DNA of 64,000 bases from assembly GCA_016930675.1 (NCBI GenBank), contig JAFGGG010000036.1, forward strand, positions 175,590-239,589. Direction: 5' to 3'. Both the position numbers and the translations under genes were made by a program. This stretch comes from Spirochaetales bacterium. Its GTDB lineage: Bacteria > Spirochaetota > Spirochaetia > SZUA-6 > RPPD01. The notes beneath the pieces are model-generated. The model saw only the letters and a program-made list of their open reading frames with translations. It had not been told where the DNA came from and made no database searches. This document shows, piece after piece, positions 32,474 through 40,538 of this stretch (positions are counted from its first letter, which is position 1; each line of letters opens with the position of its first letter).

Positions 32474-34212
32474 GGGACGGCCATGGTGTCGGTCATCTAA
32501 AACGCTGCGCCGCGCTTGTGAAAAAGGCTCAGGGGAAAGCATGGCTCTACCTTCCGCGTAAAGATCTGCTCCCGGCTGCGTTTGTCTCGTCAATTCCAAA
32601 AGAGCATATCGTGGAGAGGATACCAGCAGCGGATCAACTTAAACTGATAGTTACGGATTTATGGCGGACCGAACCTTCTTTGCTTTCAGAGTATGGCAAG
32701 CAAACTGTACTGCTTGGTCTTGACGAAGGCGGGGACGCGCGGGACCTGTTTCCCTTGCTCATAGATACATTACCTCATCCGGAAACGAAAAGTGCGCCCA
32801 ACGCGGTATTTCCCTATGCTCATGATGTACCCCTATCAGCGCAAAAAAAATTGCGCTTCCCGTTTAAACGGGTGCTCTTGAGTTTCGGCGGTGAGGATCC
32901 GCAGGGTTTGACTGAAATCCTTGTTCATGTGCTGCTTAAATATAATATATTCAAACCTGCGCAGATGAGTTTGATTCAAGGCCCTCTGTTTAAAAACGAC
33001 CGGTGGCCTGAGGGGGTGCGGGTGTATAAGCATCCGGATAATATCGCGGGACTGATAAAGATGCATGATCTGGTAATCACGCACTTCGGGCTCACCTGTT
33101 ATGAAACATTGGCCCAAGGTGTGCCGGTAATTCTGTTTAATCCCACAGCCTATCATGATAAACTGACAAAACGAACGGGATTGCCGTCTATCGGAGTTAA
33201 AAAACCGAAGCTAAAAAAACTTAAATTACTGCTTAAGCGAAAACAGTTGTTTAAGCGCATTATAATCGATAATCCGCTCGGACGCGGGGATAGGGCACAG
33301 TCCCTTTTGGATTTCCTTATTAATTGTAAGATCAAAGGAGCGGTTTCTTGCCCGCTCTGTAAAAAGAAGCTGAACCGGGTTGTGGCGCGTTTCAGGGAAC
33401 GGAGTTATTTCCGCTGTTCCCGCTGCGGTATGATTTATCTGCTGTACTGCGGCTCTAAGCAGATTCACTATACAAGGAACTACTTTTTCCAGAATTACAA
33501 AGCACAGTACGGCAGAACATATCTTGAAGATTTCCTTTTTATTCAGGAACTGGGCAGAGCGCGGATTAATGAGATTATTAAACTCCTGAAAAAATCCGTA
33601 CAAGCGAACCTGCTCGACATCGGCTGCGCCTACGGTCCTTTTTTAAAGGCCGCCTCTCTGAAAGGATTCGAGGTACGGGGAGTTGATATCAGCGGTGAAG
33701 CTGTACGTTATGTGCGGAATAAACTTGGAATTCAGTGTCAAACCATGGATTTTGAAAACATTCCGGACCGGTTTATAAAGGAAAATAAAAAAAGGTATGA
33801 TGTTGTAAGCATGTGGTATGTGATCGAGCATGTGCAAAAGCTTAGGCGTGTTTTGGCGGTCATAAACAGCATGTTAAAACAGGGCGGGATTTTTGCTTTT
33901 TCCACTCCTTCAGCCGGCGGTATTTCAGCCCGTAAGAATTTTTACGGCTTTTTGCAGCACAGCCCGGCGGATCATTTCACGGTTTGGAAAAGGTACCATG
34001 TAAAAAAGCAGCTTAAACTGTTCGGTTTTACCGTAAAAAAAATAAAGAGTACCGGGCACCATATTGAAAGGTTTTTACCTCAAAAAGGTCTGTTTTTATG
34101 GATTTCAAAAGTATGTTCACCAATAATTCTTTTTTTAAGCAGACTGTTCGGTCTGGGTGACACTTTTGAGGTATATGCCGTGAAGGAAAGTGAGTATGAT
34201 GAGTTCACCTGA
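32392..34212 (+). CDS. PseG-like domain / zinc ribbon / methyltransferase fusion
   Basis: A 606-residue fusion of three modules. Residues 15-310 resemble PseG-type GT-B nucleotide-sugar hydrolases or transferases: GDGHGVGHLKRC at 28-39, LLSFGGEDP, and the nucleotide-sugar loop THFGLTCYETLAQGVP. Residues 318-350 are a four-cysteine ribbon (Cys320, 323, 342, 345). Residues 385-606 are a class I SAM methyltransferase with motif I LLDIGCAYGPFLKA and YDVVSMWYVIEHV, ending in a hydrophobic segment (LFLWISKVCSPIILFLSRLF). The combination points to removal of a nucleotide or transfer of a sugar followed by methylation. The start could be the ATG at 32392 or the GTG at 32416; neither has a strong ribosome-binding site, so translational coupling is likely. 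Confidence 0.7.
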   Translation: MAKTTQRAVELTAKKNKGGNILFIPAVGDGHGVGHLKRCAALVKKAQGKAWLYLPRKDLLPAAFVSSIPKEHIVERIPAADQLKLIVTDLWRTEPSLLSEYGKQTVLLGLDEGGDARDLFPLLIDTLPHPETKSAPNAVFPYAHDVPLSAQKKLRFPFKRVLLSFGGEDPQGLTEILVHVLLKYNIFKPAQMSLIQGPLFKNDRWPEGVRVYKHPDNIAGLIKMHDLVITHFGLTCYETLAQGVPVILFNPTAYHDKLTKRTGLPSIGVKKPKLKKLKLLLKRKQLFKRIIIDNPLGRGDRAQSLLDFLINCKIKGAVSCPLCKKKLNRVVARFRERSYFRCSRCGMIYLLYCGSKQIHYTRNYFFQNYKAQYGRTYLEDFLFIQELGRARINEIIKLLKKSVQANLLDIGCAYGPFLKAASLKGFEVRGVDISGEAVRYVRNKLGIQCQTMDFENIPDRFIKENKKRYDVVSMWYVIEHVQKLRRVLAVINSMLKQGGIFAFSTPSAGGISARKNFYGFLQHSPADHFTVWKRYHVKKQLKLFGFTVKKIKSTGHHIERFLPQKGLFLWISKVCSPIILFLSRLFGLGDTFEVYAVKESEYDEFT

Positions 34213-35824
34213 ATCAAAAACCATCGCCATTCTGGGCGGCGGTGTGATGCAGCTGCCCGCGCTGCGCAGCGCCAAACAGATGAACTGGACAGTGATTTTG
34301 GTTGATGGCAATAATAAAGCTGAGGGCAGGAAATATGCCGATTATTTTGAGCATATCGATCTTAAGGCAAAAGAAACCATTGCCGGGGCCCTAAGAAAAT
34401 ATAAAAATGACCGTGGTTTGGACGGAGTGTTTACGGCGGGTACGGATTTCTCCACATCAGTGGCCTGGGTTGCTGAGCAGCTGGATCTTCCCGGTATACC
34501 GTACCGGGTGGCTGTCAACGCCACGGACAAGGTTAAAATGCGCCAGGTATTTAAAAAATATCATATACCCGGTCCTGAATTTGTTATGCTTACACCTGAA
34601 CTGAAAGCAGAGCAGGTGCTGGAGCGGCTGAGTTTTCCTTTGGTTGTGAAACCGGTTGATAATATGGGCGCGCGCGGAGTCAGGAAAGTAACCACGCTCT
34701 CAGAGTTAAAACAAGCCGTGCAAGCCGGCTTCTCTCATTCGCGTTCGCAGAAGGTAATTGTGGAACAGTATATGGCAGGACCTGAGTTCAGTATCGATGC
34801 GATTGTCTATAACGGTGAGATAACCATCTGCGGAGTTGCGGACAGAATAATCTGTTTTGATCCCTATTTTATTGAAATGGGGCATACCATGCCCACGAAA
34901 TATTCTAAAGCAGAGGTTGCATCCGTGGTACGGGTTTTTAAGATGGGGATAAATGCGCTGGGTATTGCCTGCGGAGCGGCCAAAGGGGATATTAAGCTTT
35001 CTAAAAACGGTCCTGTTGTCGGAGAGATTGCGGCACGTCTTTCCGGCGGGTATATGTCCGGCTGGACCTATCCGTATTCCAGCGGTGTGGATGTTACCAG
35101 GGCGGCGCTTTTAATTGCAATAGGTTCTGATCCGGGATCACTATCTGTTAAAAACCATGGAACTTCGGCGGAAAGAGCCTTTATTTCTATTCCGGGCATT
35201 ATCGACAACATAACCGGAACCGATGATGCGGCTGCCGTGCAGGGTATAATGGATGTGTTTGTACGAGTAACACCGGGAGAAAAAGTTAGCTTTCCCAGAA
35301 ATAATGTGGAAAAGTGCGGAAATGTGATTTCAAAACATCACGATCGAGAAATGGCCGTGTCCAGCGCGGAAAAAGCAACACAGCGCATATTCATCAGATT
35401 AAAACCCGGTACGGAAGAAACCGAACGGTTTCTGTTCCGGGATTCTTTTCCGTCGATAAGCTGTTTTACCTTAGAAGATCAAAAAAATAAAGACGCACTC
35501 GATTCAATGAAGGAGTTTTGGGGGAGCCCTGAAAAATTGTGCGCGGAGACCTGCGCAGTGCTGAAGTTACCGTTTTTACACCATGAAAATACACGTGATT
35601 GGCACGGAATGACAATCCTCCAAGCACTGAGCGAAGTTGCGGAATGGACAGGAGTACATCTTGCGGACCGGATTTCCGATAATAAATTTATATTGGGAAA
35701 CAAATTTTGGAAAGCATTTCTCAAGGGTGGAGTACAGGCGGGAGTGTATGTAATTGATACCCTGCTGCGGGGAAATGTGAGCAAGAAAGCGCTTCTCTAC
35801 AGCAGGAGGGGAGACAAAGATTGA
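34196..35824 (+). CDS. ATP-grasp ligase
   Basis: A 542-residue ATP-grasp enzyme of the carbamoyl-phosphate-synthase/biotin-carboxylase-like superfamily. The N terminus is a Rossmann-like strand (IAILGGGVMQLPALRSAK), the ATP-grasp part has FPLVVKPVDNMGARGV, VIVEQYMAGPEFSIDAI and the metal site VGEIAARLSGG. The last 150 residues form an unknown extension. Such enzymes join a carboxylate to an amine or other nucleophile through an acyl phosphate, so here it could add an amino acid or amide to a sugar acid or peptide. AAGGAAAG precedes the ATG at 34196. It overlaps the genes on both sides. Confidence 0.8.
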   Translation: MMSSPESKTIAILGGGVMQLPALRSAKQMNWTVILVDGNNKAEGRKYADYFEHIDLKAKETIAGALRKYKNDRGLDGVFTAGTDFSTSVAWVAEQLDLPGIPYRVAVNATDKVKMRQVFKKYHIPGPEFVMLTPELKAEQVLERLSFPLVVKPVDNMGARGVRKVTTLSELKQAVQAGFSHSRSQKVIVEQYMAGPEFSIDAIVYNGEITICGVADRIICFDPYFIEMGHTMPTKYSKAEVASVVRVFKMGINALGIACGAAKGDIKLSKNGPVVGEIAARLSGGYMSGWTYPYSSGVDVTRAALLIAIGSDPGSLSVKNHGTSAERAFISIPGIIDNITGTDDAAAVQGIMDVFVRVTPGEKVSFPRNNVEKCGNVISKHHDREMAVSSAEKATQRIFIRLKPGTEETERFLFRDSFPSISCFTLEDQKNKDALDSMKEFWGSPEKLCAETCAVLKLPFLHHENTRDWHGMTILQALSEVAEWTGVHLADRISDNKFILGNKFWKAFLKGGVQAGVYVIDTLLRGNVSKKALLYSRRGDKD

Positions 35825-36846
35825 AAAAGAGTATATGTTTTATTGTTTTTTTATGCTTTTGTTTGACAGTCGTTAACTCTGATTATATCGAACTCAGAGC
35901 TTTTCTTGATGAGCTGGACGCGGTGATGGAATGGGATTATATGCTGGATACCGGAGTGCTGATAAAGAATACCGACAGGATTGTGTTTAAAATAGGAGCA
36001 CCATGGATCATTCTCAACTATCATAAAAAAGTAAACACACCCGGTATAATTCGGCAGCAGGGAGCGGTTCTCATTCCCCAACAAACTGCGGAAGTGATAA
36101 AAGAATTTTTTAATAAGCCTTCCCAGATTTCATATTATCGTGTGGCTGCGATTGTCATCGATCCGGGCCATGGAGGCAAAGATCCGGGTGCTTGTTATAC
36201 ATATTCTGTGGGCGGAAAGAGTATAAAAGTGGCTGAAAAGGATGTGGTACTGCAGGTTTCAAAATATTTATATGAGATGTTGAGTAAAAAGTATCCAAAC
36301 AAAATAATAAAACTTACCCGTGATAATGATACATTTATCTCATTGGAAGGCAGACCGGAAATCGCCAATAAAATTCCGACCAAGGCGAATGAGGCCATTA
36401 TCTATATCTCTCTTCATGCTAATGCATCGGCCAATAAAAAGGCCAGGGGGTTTGAGGTGTGGTATCTCACTCCCACCCATAGACGCGAGTTAATCGAGCC
36501 CGCGGCGTATGATGATGAACACAAAGAAATACTTCCCATTCTCAATACCATGAAAGAGGAGGAGTATACATGGGAAAGTGTGATATTGGCAAAGGATATT
36601 CTTGATTCCTTAAACGCTTCCATAGGAAACATGACTGAAAACAGAGGCTTGAAAGAAGGCAGATGGGTAGTGGTGCGAAAGGCAAAAATGCCTTCAATAT
36701 TAATTGAGTTAGGATTTGTTTCAAACAAAGAAGAAGCTTTGGAATTAAATAATGAATACTACTTGAAGAAACTGTCGCAAGCGATATATAATGGCGTCTG
36801 TTCTTTTACCGAGAAGCTAGAAAAATCAAAGGCGTTTATGGAGTAG
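35821..36846 (+). CDS. N-acetylmuramoyl-L-alanine amidase (Amidase_3)
   Basis: A secreted zinc amidase of 341 residues that cuts the bond between muramic acid and the peptide stem of peptidoglycan. Residues 1-20 are a signal peptide; 21-105 are a less conserved N-terminal region; the catalytic domain has zinc ligands His117 (DPGHGGKDPG), Glu139 (VAEKDVVL) and His199 (SLHANA), and the catalytic glutamate in ILIELGFVSN. A TTG start shares bases with the previous stop (TTGA) behind a strong AGGAGGGG site. Its place between a glycosylation-like cluster and flaA fits a role in remodelling the wall around periplasmic flagella or at division. Confidence 0.9.
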   Translation: MKKSICFIVFLCFCLTVVNSDYIELRAFLDELDAVMEWDYMLDTGVLIKNTDRIVFKIGAPWIILNYHKKVNTPGIIRQQGAVLIPQQTAEVIKEFFNKPSQISYYRVAAIVIDPGHGGKDPGACYTYSVGGKSIKVAEKDVVLQVSKYLYEMLSKKYPNKIIKLTRDNDTFISLEGRPEIANKIPTKANEAIIYISLHANASANKKARGFEVWYLTPTHRRELIEPAAYDDEHKEILPILNTMKEEEYTWESVILAKDILDSLNASIGNMTENRGLKEGRWVVVRKAKMPSILIELGFVSNKEEALELNNEYYLKKLSQAIYNGVCSFTEKLEKSKAFME

Positions 36847-36849
36847 GAT

Positions 36850-37491
36850 GTGAAAGTTTACGTGAAGTTTCTTCCCTATCTGTTCGGGGGATTGTTTATC
36901 AGCGTGTTGTTGGCCTCTATTTTCTTGTTTGCGTTTTCAGAAAACTGGGCCAAGCGAGTTCTTTTTTTCCCCCATGTCAACTCAACTAAAATAATCGGTG
37001 AAGCGAGATTTCTTCCTGATTTGGGAAACCAAAAGGATAATGTCATGCTTCTTGTCGATGAAATCATGGCCGGACCCTACAAGTACGGGAACCTGCCTGT
37101 AATACCCGAAACCACAAAACTCAAATCAGCGATTATTGACAATGATATACTCTATGTTAACTTCTCCAAAGAAGTATTCAAGATAGATAAGCTGGTACTG
37201 ATTACACCCAAAGATATGCTGCAGGCGTTTGCCAATAGTGTGTGTTATAATTTCCCAGGTATAAAAAAAGTATATTTCTTTATTGAGGGGCTGCCGGTTT
37301 CGGATTATTCGGAGATAAACAAACTTCATTTTTATAAATATCTAAAGGATTTTATTATTACGGATATTACTCAGCTGGGAAAACAGGTATCCAGACTTAA
37401 AGATAATCCTATACTGGAATACTGTGCCGGATTAAAGGCGCATGACAATTTTCAGAACGGTATTGCCTTTTCAGCGGATATCATCGAATGA
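36850..37491 (+). CDS. GerMN-domain membrane-anchored protein
   Basis: A 213-residue protein with an N-terminal transmembrane anchor (about 8-30) and a GerMN-type domain (about 60-175). The domain shows the VMLLVDEIMAGP, LKSAIIDNDILYVNFSKEV and GIKKVYFFIEGLPV blocks of that family. GerMN domains occur in spore germination proteins and in non-sporulating bacteria beside wall amidases, as here. The gene starts with GTG four bases after the amidase stop, so the two are almost certainly co-expressed and may act together on peptidoglycan. Confidence 0.78.
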   Translation: MKVYVKFLPYLFGGLFISVLLASIFLFAFSENWAKRVLFFPHVNSTKIIGEARFLPDLGNQKDNVMLLVDEIMAGPYKYGNLPVIPETTKLKSAIIDNDILYVNFSKEVFKIDKLVLITPKDMLQAFANSVCYNFPGIKKVYFFIEGLPVSDYSEINKLHFYKYLKDFIITDITQLGKQVSRLKDNPILEYCAGLKAHDNFQNGIAFSADIIE

Positions 37492-37522
37492 AGCCCGTGA
37501 TTTTAAAAAAAAATAAATTTGT

Positions 37523-37550
37523 TTGACAAATCCTTTGATGTGAATATAAT
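37523..37550 (+). promoter_or_regulatory. flaA promoter (sigma-70 type)
   Basis: TTGACA (37523-37528) and TATAAT (37545-37550) are both perfect consensus hexamers with a 16-base spacer, ending about 43 bases before the flaA ATG. The strength fits an abundant flagellar protein and implies independence from the upstream operon. Confidence 0.75.
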
Positions 37551-37592
37551 TTTAAACCAAGATAGAAATTTTTTCAAAGAAAGGAGCGTTGT

Positions 37593-38603
37593 ATGAAAAA
37601 GATATGTTTTGTGCTCATTATATTACTTGTGTTTTGCGCTACACAGGCAATGGCACAACATTCAGAACCACAGATACTGATAGATTTTAATGATTTAAAA
37701 GCAGATGTAACCAGAGAAGGTGAAGATAAACCTTCTGAGAATCAAGCTACTATAGTGGATTACAGAAGTCAGGCCGGAGCAGGAATCCCCGCAGATGAAC
37801 TAGATGAACTTAAAACATCCCTTGCCATCGGTAATTGGGAAGTTGATTTAGCTTCATCTTCACAGTATCGTGAGAATGTAATGTATTCTTATACCAAAGA
37901 AGCGGCTACCATCGGCGAAGCTGCGGATTTCGAGGGCGAATCCATGTCCAATCTGACCGTGCTTGCCGTGAGAATTCACTTTCCCGAAGCGGCCTTTAAC
38001 TCCTATGCTGTTGTAAAACCGCCCTTTGAGATTCCCGCTTATATGGACAAAGAAGGTGAAGAGGACGCGCGCAAGGGTGATAAATTCGATAATAAGGGTA
38101 TTCTTAAAAACGTAGGTCCTATTAAAGAGATTCAAATGGTAGTAAGCGGAAGAAACTTTCCCCACGGAATCGGTGTTATGTTTAAAAACCAGGATGGTGA
38201 GGAACGCACCGTATTTTTAGGGTATCTCAATTACACAGGCTGGAAGAGGTTGAAATGGGAAAATCCACAATATATTACCGACGTGCGCAACAGGGAGTTA
38301 AAGTCATATCCTCTCTATCCAAAAAGTGAGCCGTTTATCAAGTTTCTCGGTATTGTAGTCTACCGCGATGCCGCAAAAACCGGCGGCGACTTTGTTGTAT
38401 ATGTTAAGGACATCAAAGTAAAATACGATCTAGCATGGAAAGATTTCGAACTTGATATCAACGATGAAGAAGTATGGGGTATTATGCAGAAACGGGAAGA
38501 AGCAAGAAGAAAAGCGGAGATCAGACGACTTGGTAATCTGCATATCTTAAGATATCTTGAAAAGAAAAAGATGTACAAAGAAGAAGAAGAAATTAGTGAT
38601 TAA
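37593..38603 (+). CDS. flaA: Periplasmic flagellar filament outer layer protein FlaA
   Basis: A 336-residue sheath protein of spirochaete periplasmic flagella, exported by the Sec route rather than the flagellar export system. A clear signal peptide ends after TQAMA (residue 21). The mature sequence has the FlaA landmarks: IDFNDLKADV near the N terminus, LTVLAVRIHFPEAAFNSYAVVKPPFEIPAY, GVGPIKEIQ-type strand (NVGPIKEIQMVVSGRNFPHG), and KDIKVKYDLA. The charged tail (EEARRKAEIRRLGNLHILRYLEKKKMYKEEEE) is typical. It has its own consensus promoter and a strong terminator. It is strong evidence that the organism is a motile spirochaete. Confidence 0.92.
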   Translation: MKKICFVLIILLVFCATQAMAQHSEPQILIDFNDLKADVTREGEDKPSENQATIVDYRSQAGAGIPADELDELKTSLAIGNWEVDLASSSQYRENVMYSYTKEAATIGEAADFEGESMSNLTVLAVRIHFPEAAFNSYAVVKPPFEIPAYMDKEGEEDARKGDKFDNKGILKNVGPIKEIQMVVSGRNFPHGIGVMFKNQDGEERTVFLGYLNYTGWKRLKWENPQYITDVRNRELKSYPLYPKSEPFIKFLGIVVYRDAAKTGGDFVVYVKDIKVKYDLAWKDFELDINDEEVWGIMQKREEARRKAEIRRLGNLHILRYLEKKKMYKEEEEISD

Positions 38604-38630
38604 GCCTGCAAATAGTGTTTTGCAATATTA

Positions 38631-38660
38631 AAAAGGGCTGCCTCCGGGCAGCCCTTTTTT
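38631..38660. terminator. Bidirectional terminator after flaA
   Basis: AGGGCTGCC and GGGCAGCCCT pair around a TCC loop (38632-38653), followed by seven T on the plus strand and preceded by five A, so it can stop both flaA and the convergent gene at 38660. Confidence 0.85.
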
Positions 38661-39571
38661 TATTCCACTATTTCCGGTTTTTCAAATAGCTGATCTATTT
38701 TAAGTTTTACTCCGATTTGGGCTGTGAATAGAAAACCGGCAAATTCACTTCCCGGATCCACACCCAAAAGATCATCCTGACCGAAGGTGTAGATGCTGCT
38801 GTCGATAATAATCAGGAGATTCAGAAAGCGGGTCAGTTCCACTTCCAGTTCGGTACCCAAGAGGAGTGAGCTAAGGCTGTGGATATCGGTTGTGGTCGCC
38901 GTGACAAATGATTTTGAGATTGTCTGATAAGCAAAAGTCAGAAGAATTCTAAAAGGCACGTTCTTTTGGAAAAGATCTGTTGAAAAATAATATTTATCAA
39001 GACTGTCCACAATTTCGGAGTTTCCCTTTTTTAAGGTAAATGTTTTGGAAATCAATCCCACAGTGCAGATGGCGTTCATCACATGGAAACCCGCCAACAG
39101 GTCGGTTTCTTCTTGAGAATAATCCCCTTTCTTGACAAGACCTCCGATTGTGCTTGCCGCTCTGATTTCAGCAAAAATTATTCCCGGAAAATCCAGTCGT
39201 AACGAGGTGTTTATCCCCGATCTGATAAGCGGGTCCTCTGAATTGAAAAATCCAAAATAAGGACCCAAACCGATACTTATAAAGCTGTAGCGATAACTTA
39301 CCATGGTCGAAGAGATATTGCGTAAAATGGGGTCCTGATAAAGTCCTGTGCTGATTAGAAAATTATCTCCGATTTCATGTTCGGCGGAGATCGAAAATCC
39401 CCAGGGGAAAGACAAGCCGTCGAAATCGAGATCGGTTTGTTCACGTTCGGCATCAAAGTTCAGGTTTCCCATGCGAAAAAGTAGTCCCACATCTAATGAC
39501 CACAGCGTGGAGGATGCAAACCCTACTATAAAGCATAAACTGAATAGCACAAACCATAATTTAGATCTCAT
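38660..39571 (-). CDS. Predicted outer-membrane beta-barrel-like protein, unknown
   Basis: A 303-residue protein with a signal peptide (about residues 1-27) and a body of alternating amphipathic strands (FPWGFSISAEHEIGDNFLIST, YRYSFISIGLGPYFGFF, GFLFTAQIGVKLKID), consistent with a small beta-barrel or periplasmic beta-rich protein. I do not recognise a family. The start at 39571 is chosen because GGAG lies upstream and the signal peptide begins there; an ATG 6 codons earlier is possible. It shares the flaA terminator tail to tail. Confidence 0.6.
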   Translation of the reverse strand: MRSKLWFVLFSLCFIVGFASSTLWSLDVGLLFRMGNLNFDAEREQTDLDFDGLSFPWGFSISAEHEIGDNFLISTGLYQDPILRNISSTMVSYRYSFISIGLGPYFGFFNSEDPLIRSGINTSLRLDFPGIIFAEIRAASTIGGLVKKGDYSQEETDLLAGFHVMNAICTVGLISKTFTLKKGNSEIVDSLDKYYFSTDLFQKNVPFRILLTFAYQTISKSFVTATTTDIHSLSSLLLGTELEVELTRFLNLLIIIDSSIYTFGQDDLLGVDPGSEFAGFLFTAQIGVKLKIDQLFEKPEIVE

Positions 39572-39670
39572 GAACAACCTGCTCCTCATTCTGGATTCCC
39601 ACTTAGTTCTCTCTTGGCTCTATGATACATTTTACATCGTATTTTTCGAAAAAACAACTTTGGTTCGGTT

Positions 39671-40384
39671 TCATACGCCGATTCTCTTGAATATGTATTT
39701 CGCCAGAATCATATTGTGGTTTTGACTCATAGCATTAAACTTAAGCGCCAGATACTTATCTTTACGCATAACTGCTACACCGGGCGGACTAATCTGTTTG
39801 CTGCCTAAAGTAAAATTGATGGATGAAATTTGGGTGTCCGCCGTGAGCAACTCGTGCTCAACAGGGGAAAAAAGCTCTAAAGCCATCCCTCCCATGCTAA
39901 GATTAACTATTTTTCCGGAAATAAGGTGGGGGTATCCGGTAATTCGAAAGTGAACTCTTAACAGATCTTCCGGATCCGGTGTTATCCGGATGTGTTGTCT
40001 TTTTTCCTGACCTTCGAGTCTGTTGAAGATTTTATTTAATTTATCGTACGTTTCAGTTTCATTATAGGGTTTTAGTAAATAGCCTATAATCCCCATCTCC
40101 AGCATCTTTATAACGGCTTCTTTATTTGATTGGATAGTATGCACTATAATCTTAATATCTATGGTTTTCGGATTTTGCTTTAACTCTTTTATGAGTTCGA
40201 CACCTTCCGCTTCCTTGTTATCGATATCAATTATCGCGGAAAACACATCCTCATTCAGGTTGCTTACGGCTTCCAGAGCCTGATCTTTATTCCCGCACGG
40301 TATTCCCTTTATTCCCAGAGACAAAAGCATGTAGCAGAGAGAATCTCTTATCTTGGGTGAACTCTCAACAACTAATGAATTCAT
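39671..40384 (-). CDS. Receiver-PilZ response regulator
   Basis: A 237-residue protein joining a receiver domain (1-120) and a PilZ domain (about 125-237). The receiver has phospho-acceptor Asp53 (AIIDIDN) and Lys105 (LLKPYN), but the N-terminal acidic pair is reduced to VESSP, so phosphorylation may be weak. The PilZ domain has the c-di-GMP-binding RxxxR (Arg129-Arg133 in KRQHIRI) and NLSMGG (161-166). It should link phospho-signalling to c-di-GMP, for example in motility control. It is divergent from the chemotaxis operon, which supports that role. Confidence 0.85.
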   Translation of the reverse strand: MNSLVVESSPKIRDSLCYMLLSLGIKGIPCGNKDQALEAVSNLNEDVFSAIIDIDNKEAEGVELIKELKQNPKTIDIKIIVHTIQSNKEAVIKMLEMGIIGYLLKPYNETETYDKLNKIFNRLEGQEKRQHIRITPDPEDLLRVHFRITGYPHLISGKIVNLSMGGMALELFSPVEHELLTADTQISSINFTLGSKQISPPGVAVMRKDKYLALKFNAMSQNHNMILAKYIFKRIGV

Positions 40385-40538
40385 ATCAGGCCGTCTTCTT
40401 TCTTAAACTGCCGTCACCACAACAGGTATTATGATTGTATACTGTACAGGTATTTGCAAAAGTGTCAATAACACTAATTCTTTAAAATCGAGTTTTTAGC
40501 TTGACTTATTGGTATTCTTATATAAAAATAAAAATAGG

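Noticed and set aside
40501..40526. Promoter for cheA (TTGACT with TATAAA)
   Set aside because: The spacer is only 14 bases and the start codon would lie at the transcript start; not convincing enough to list.
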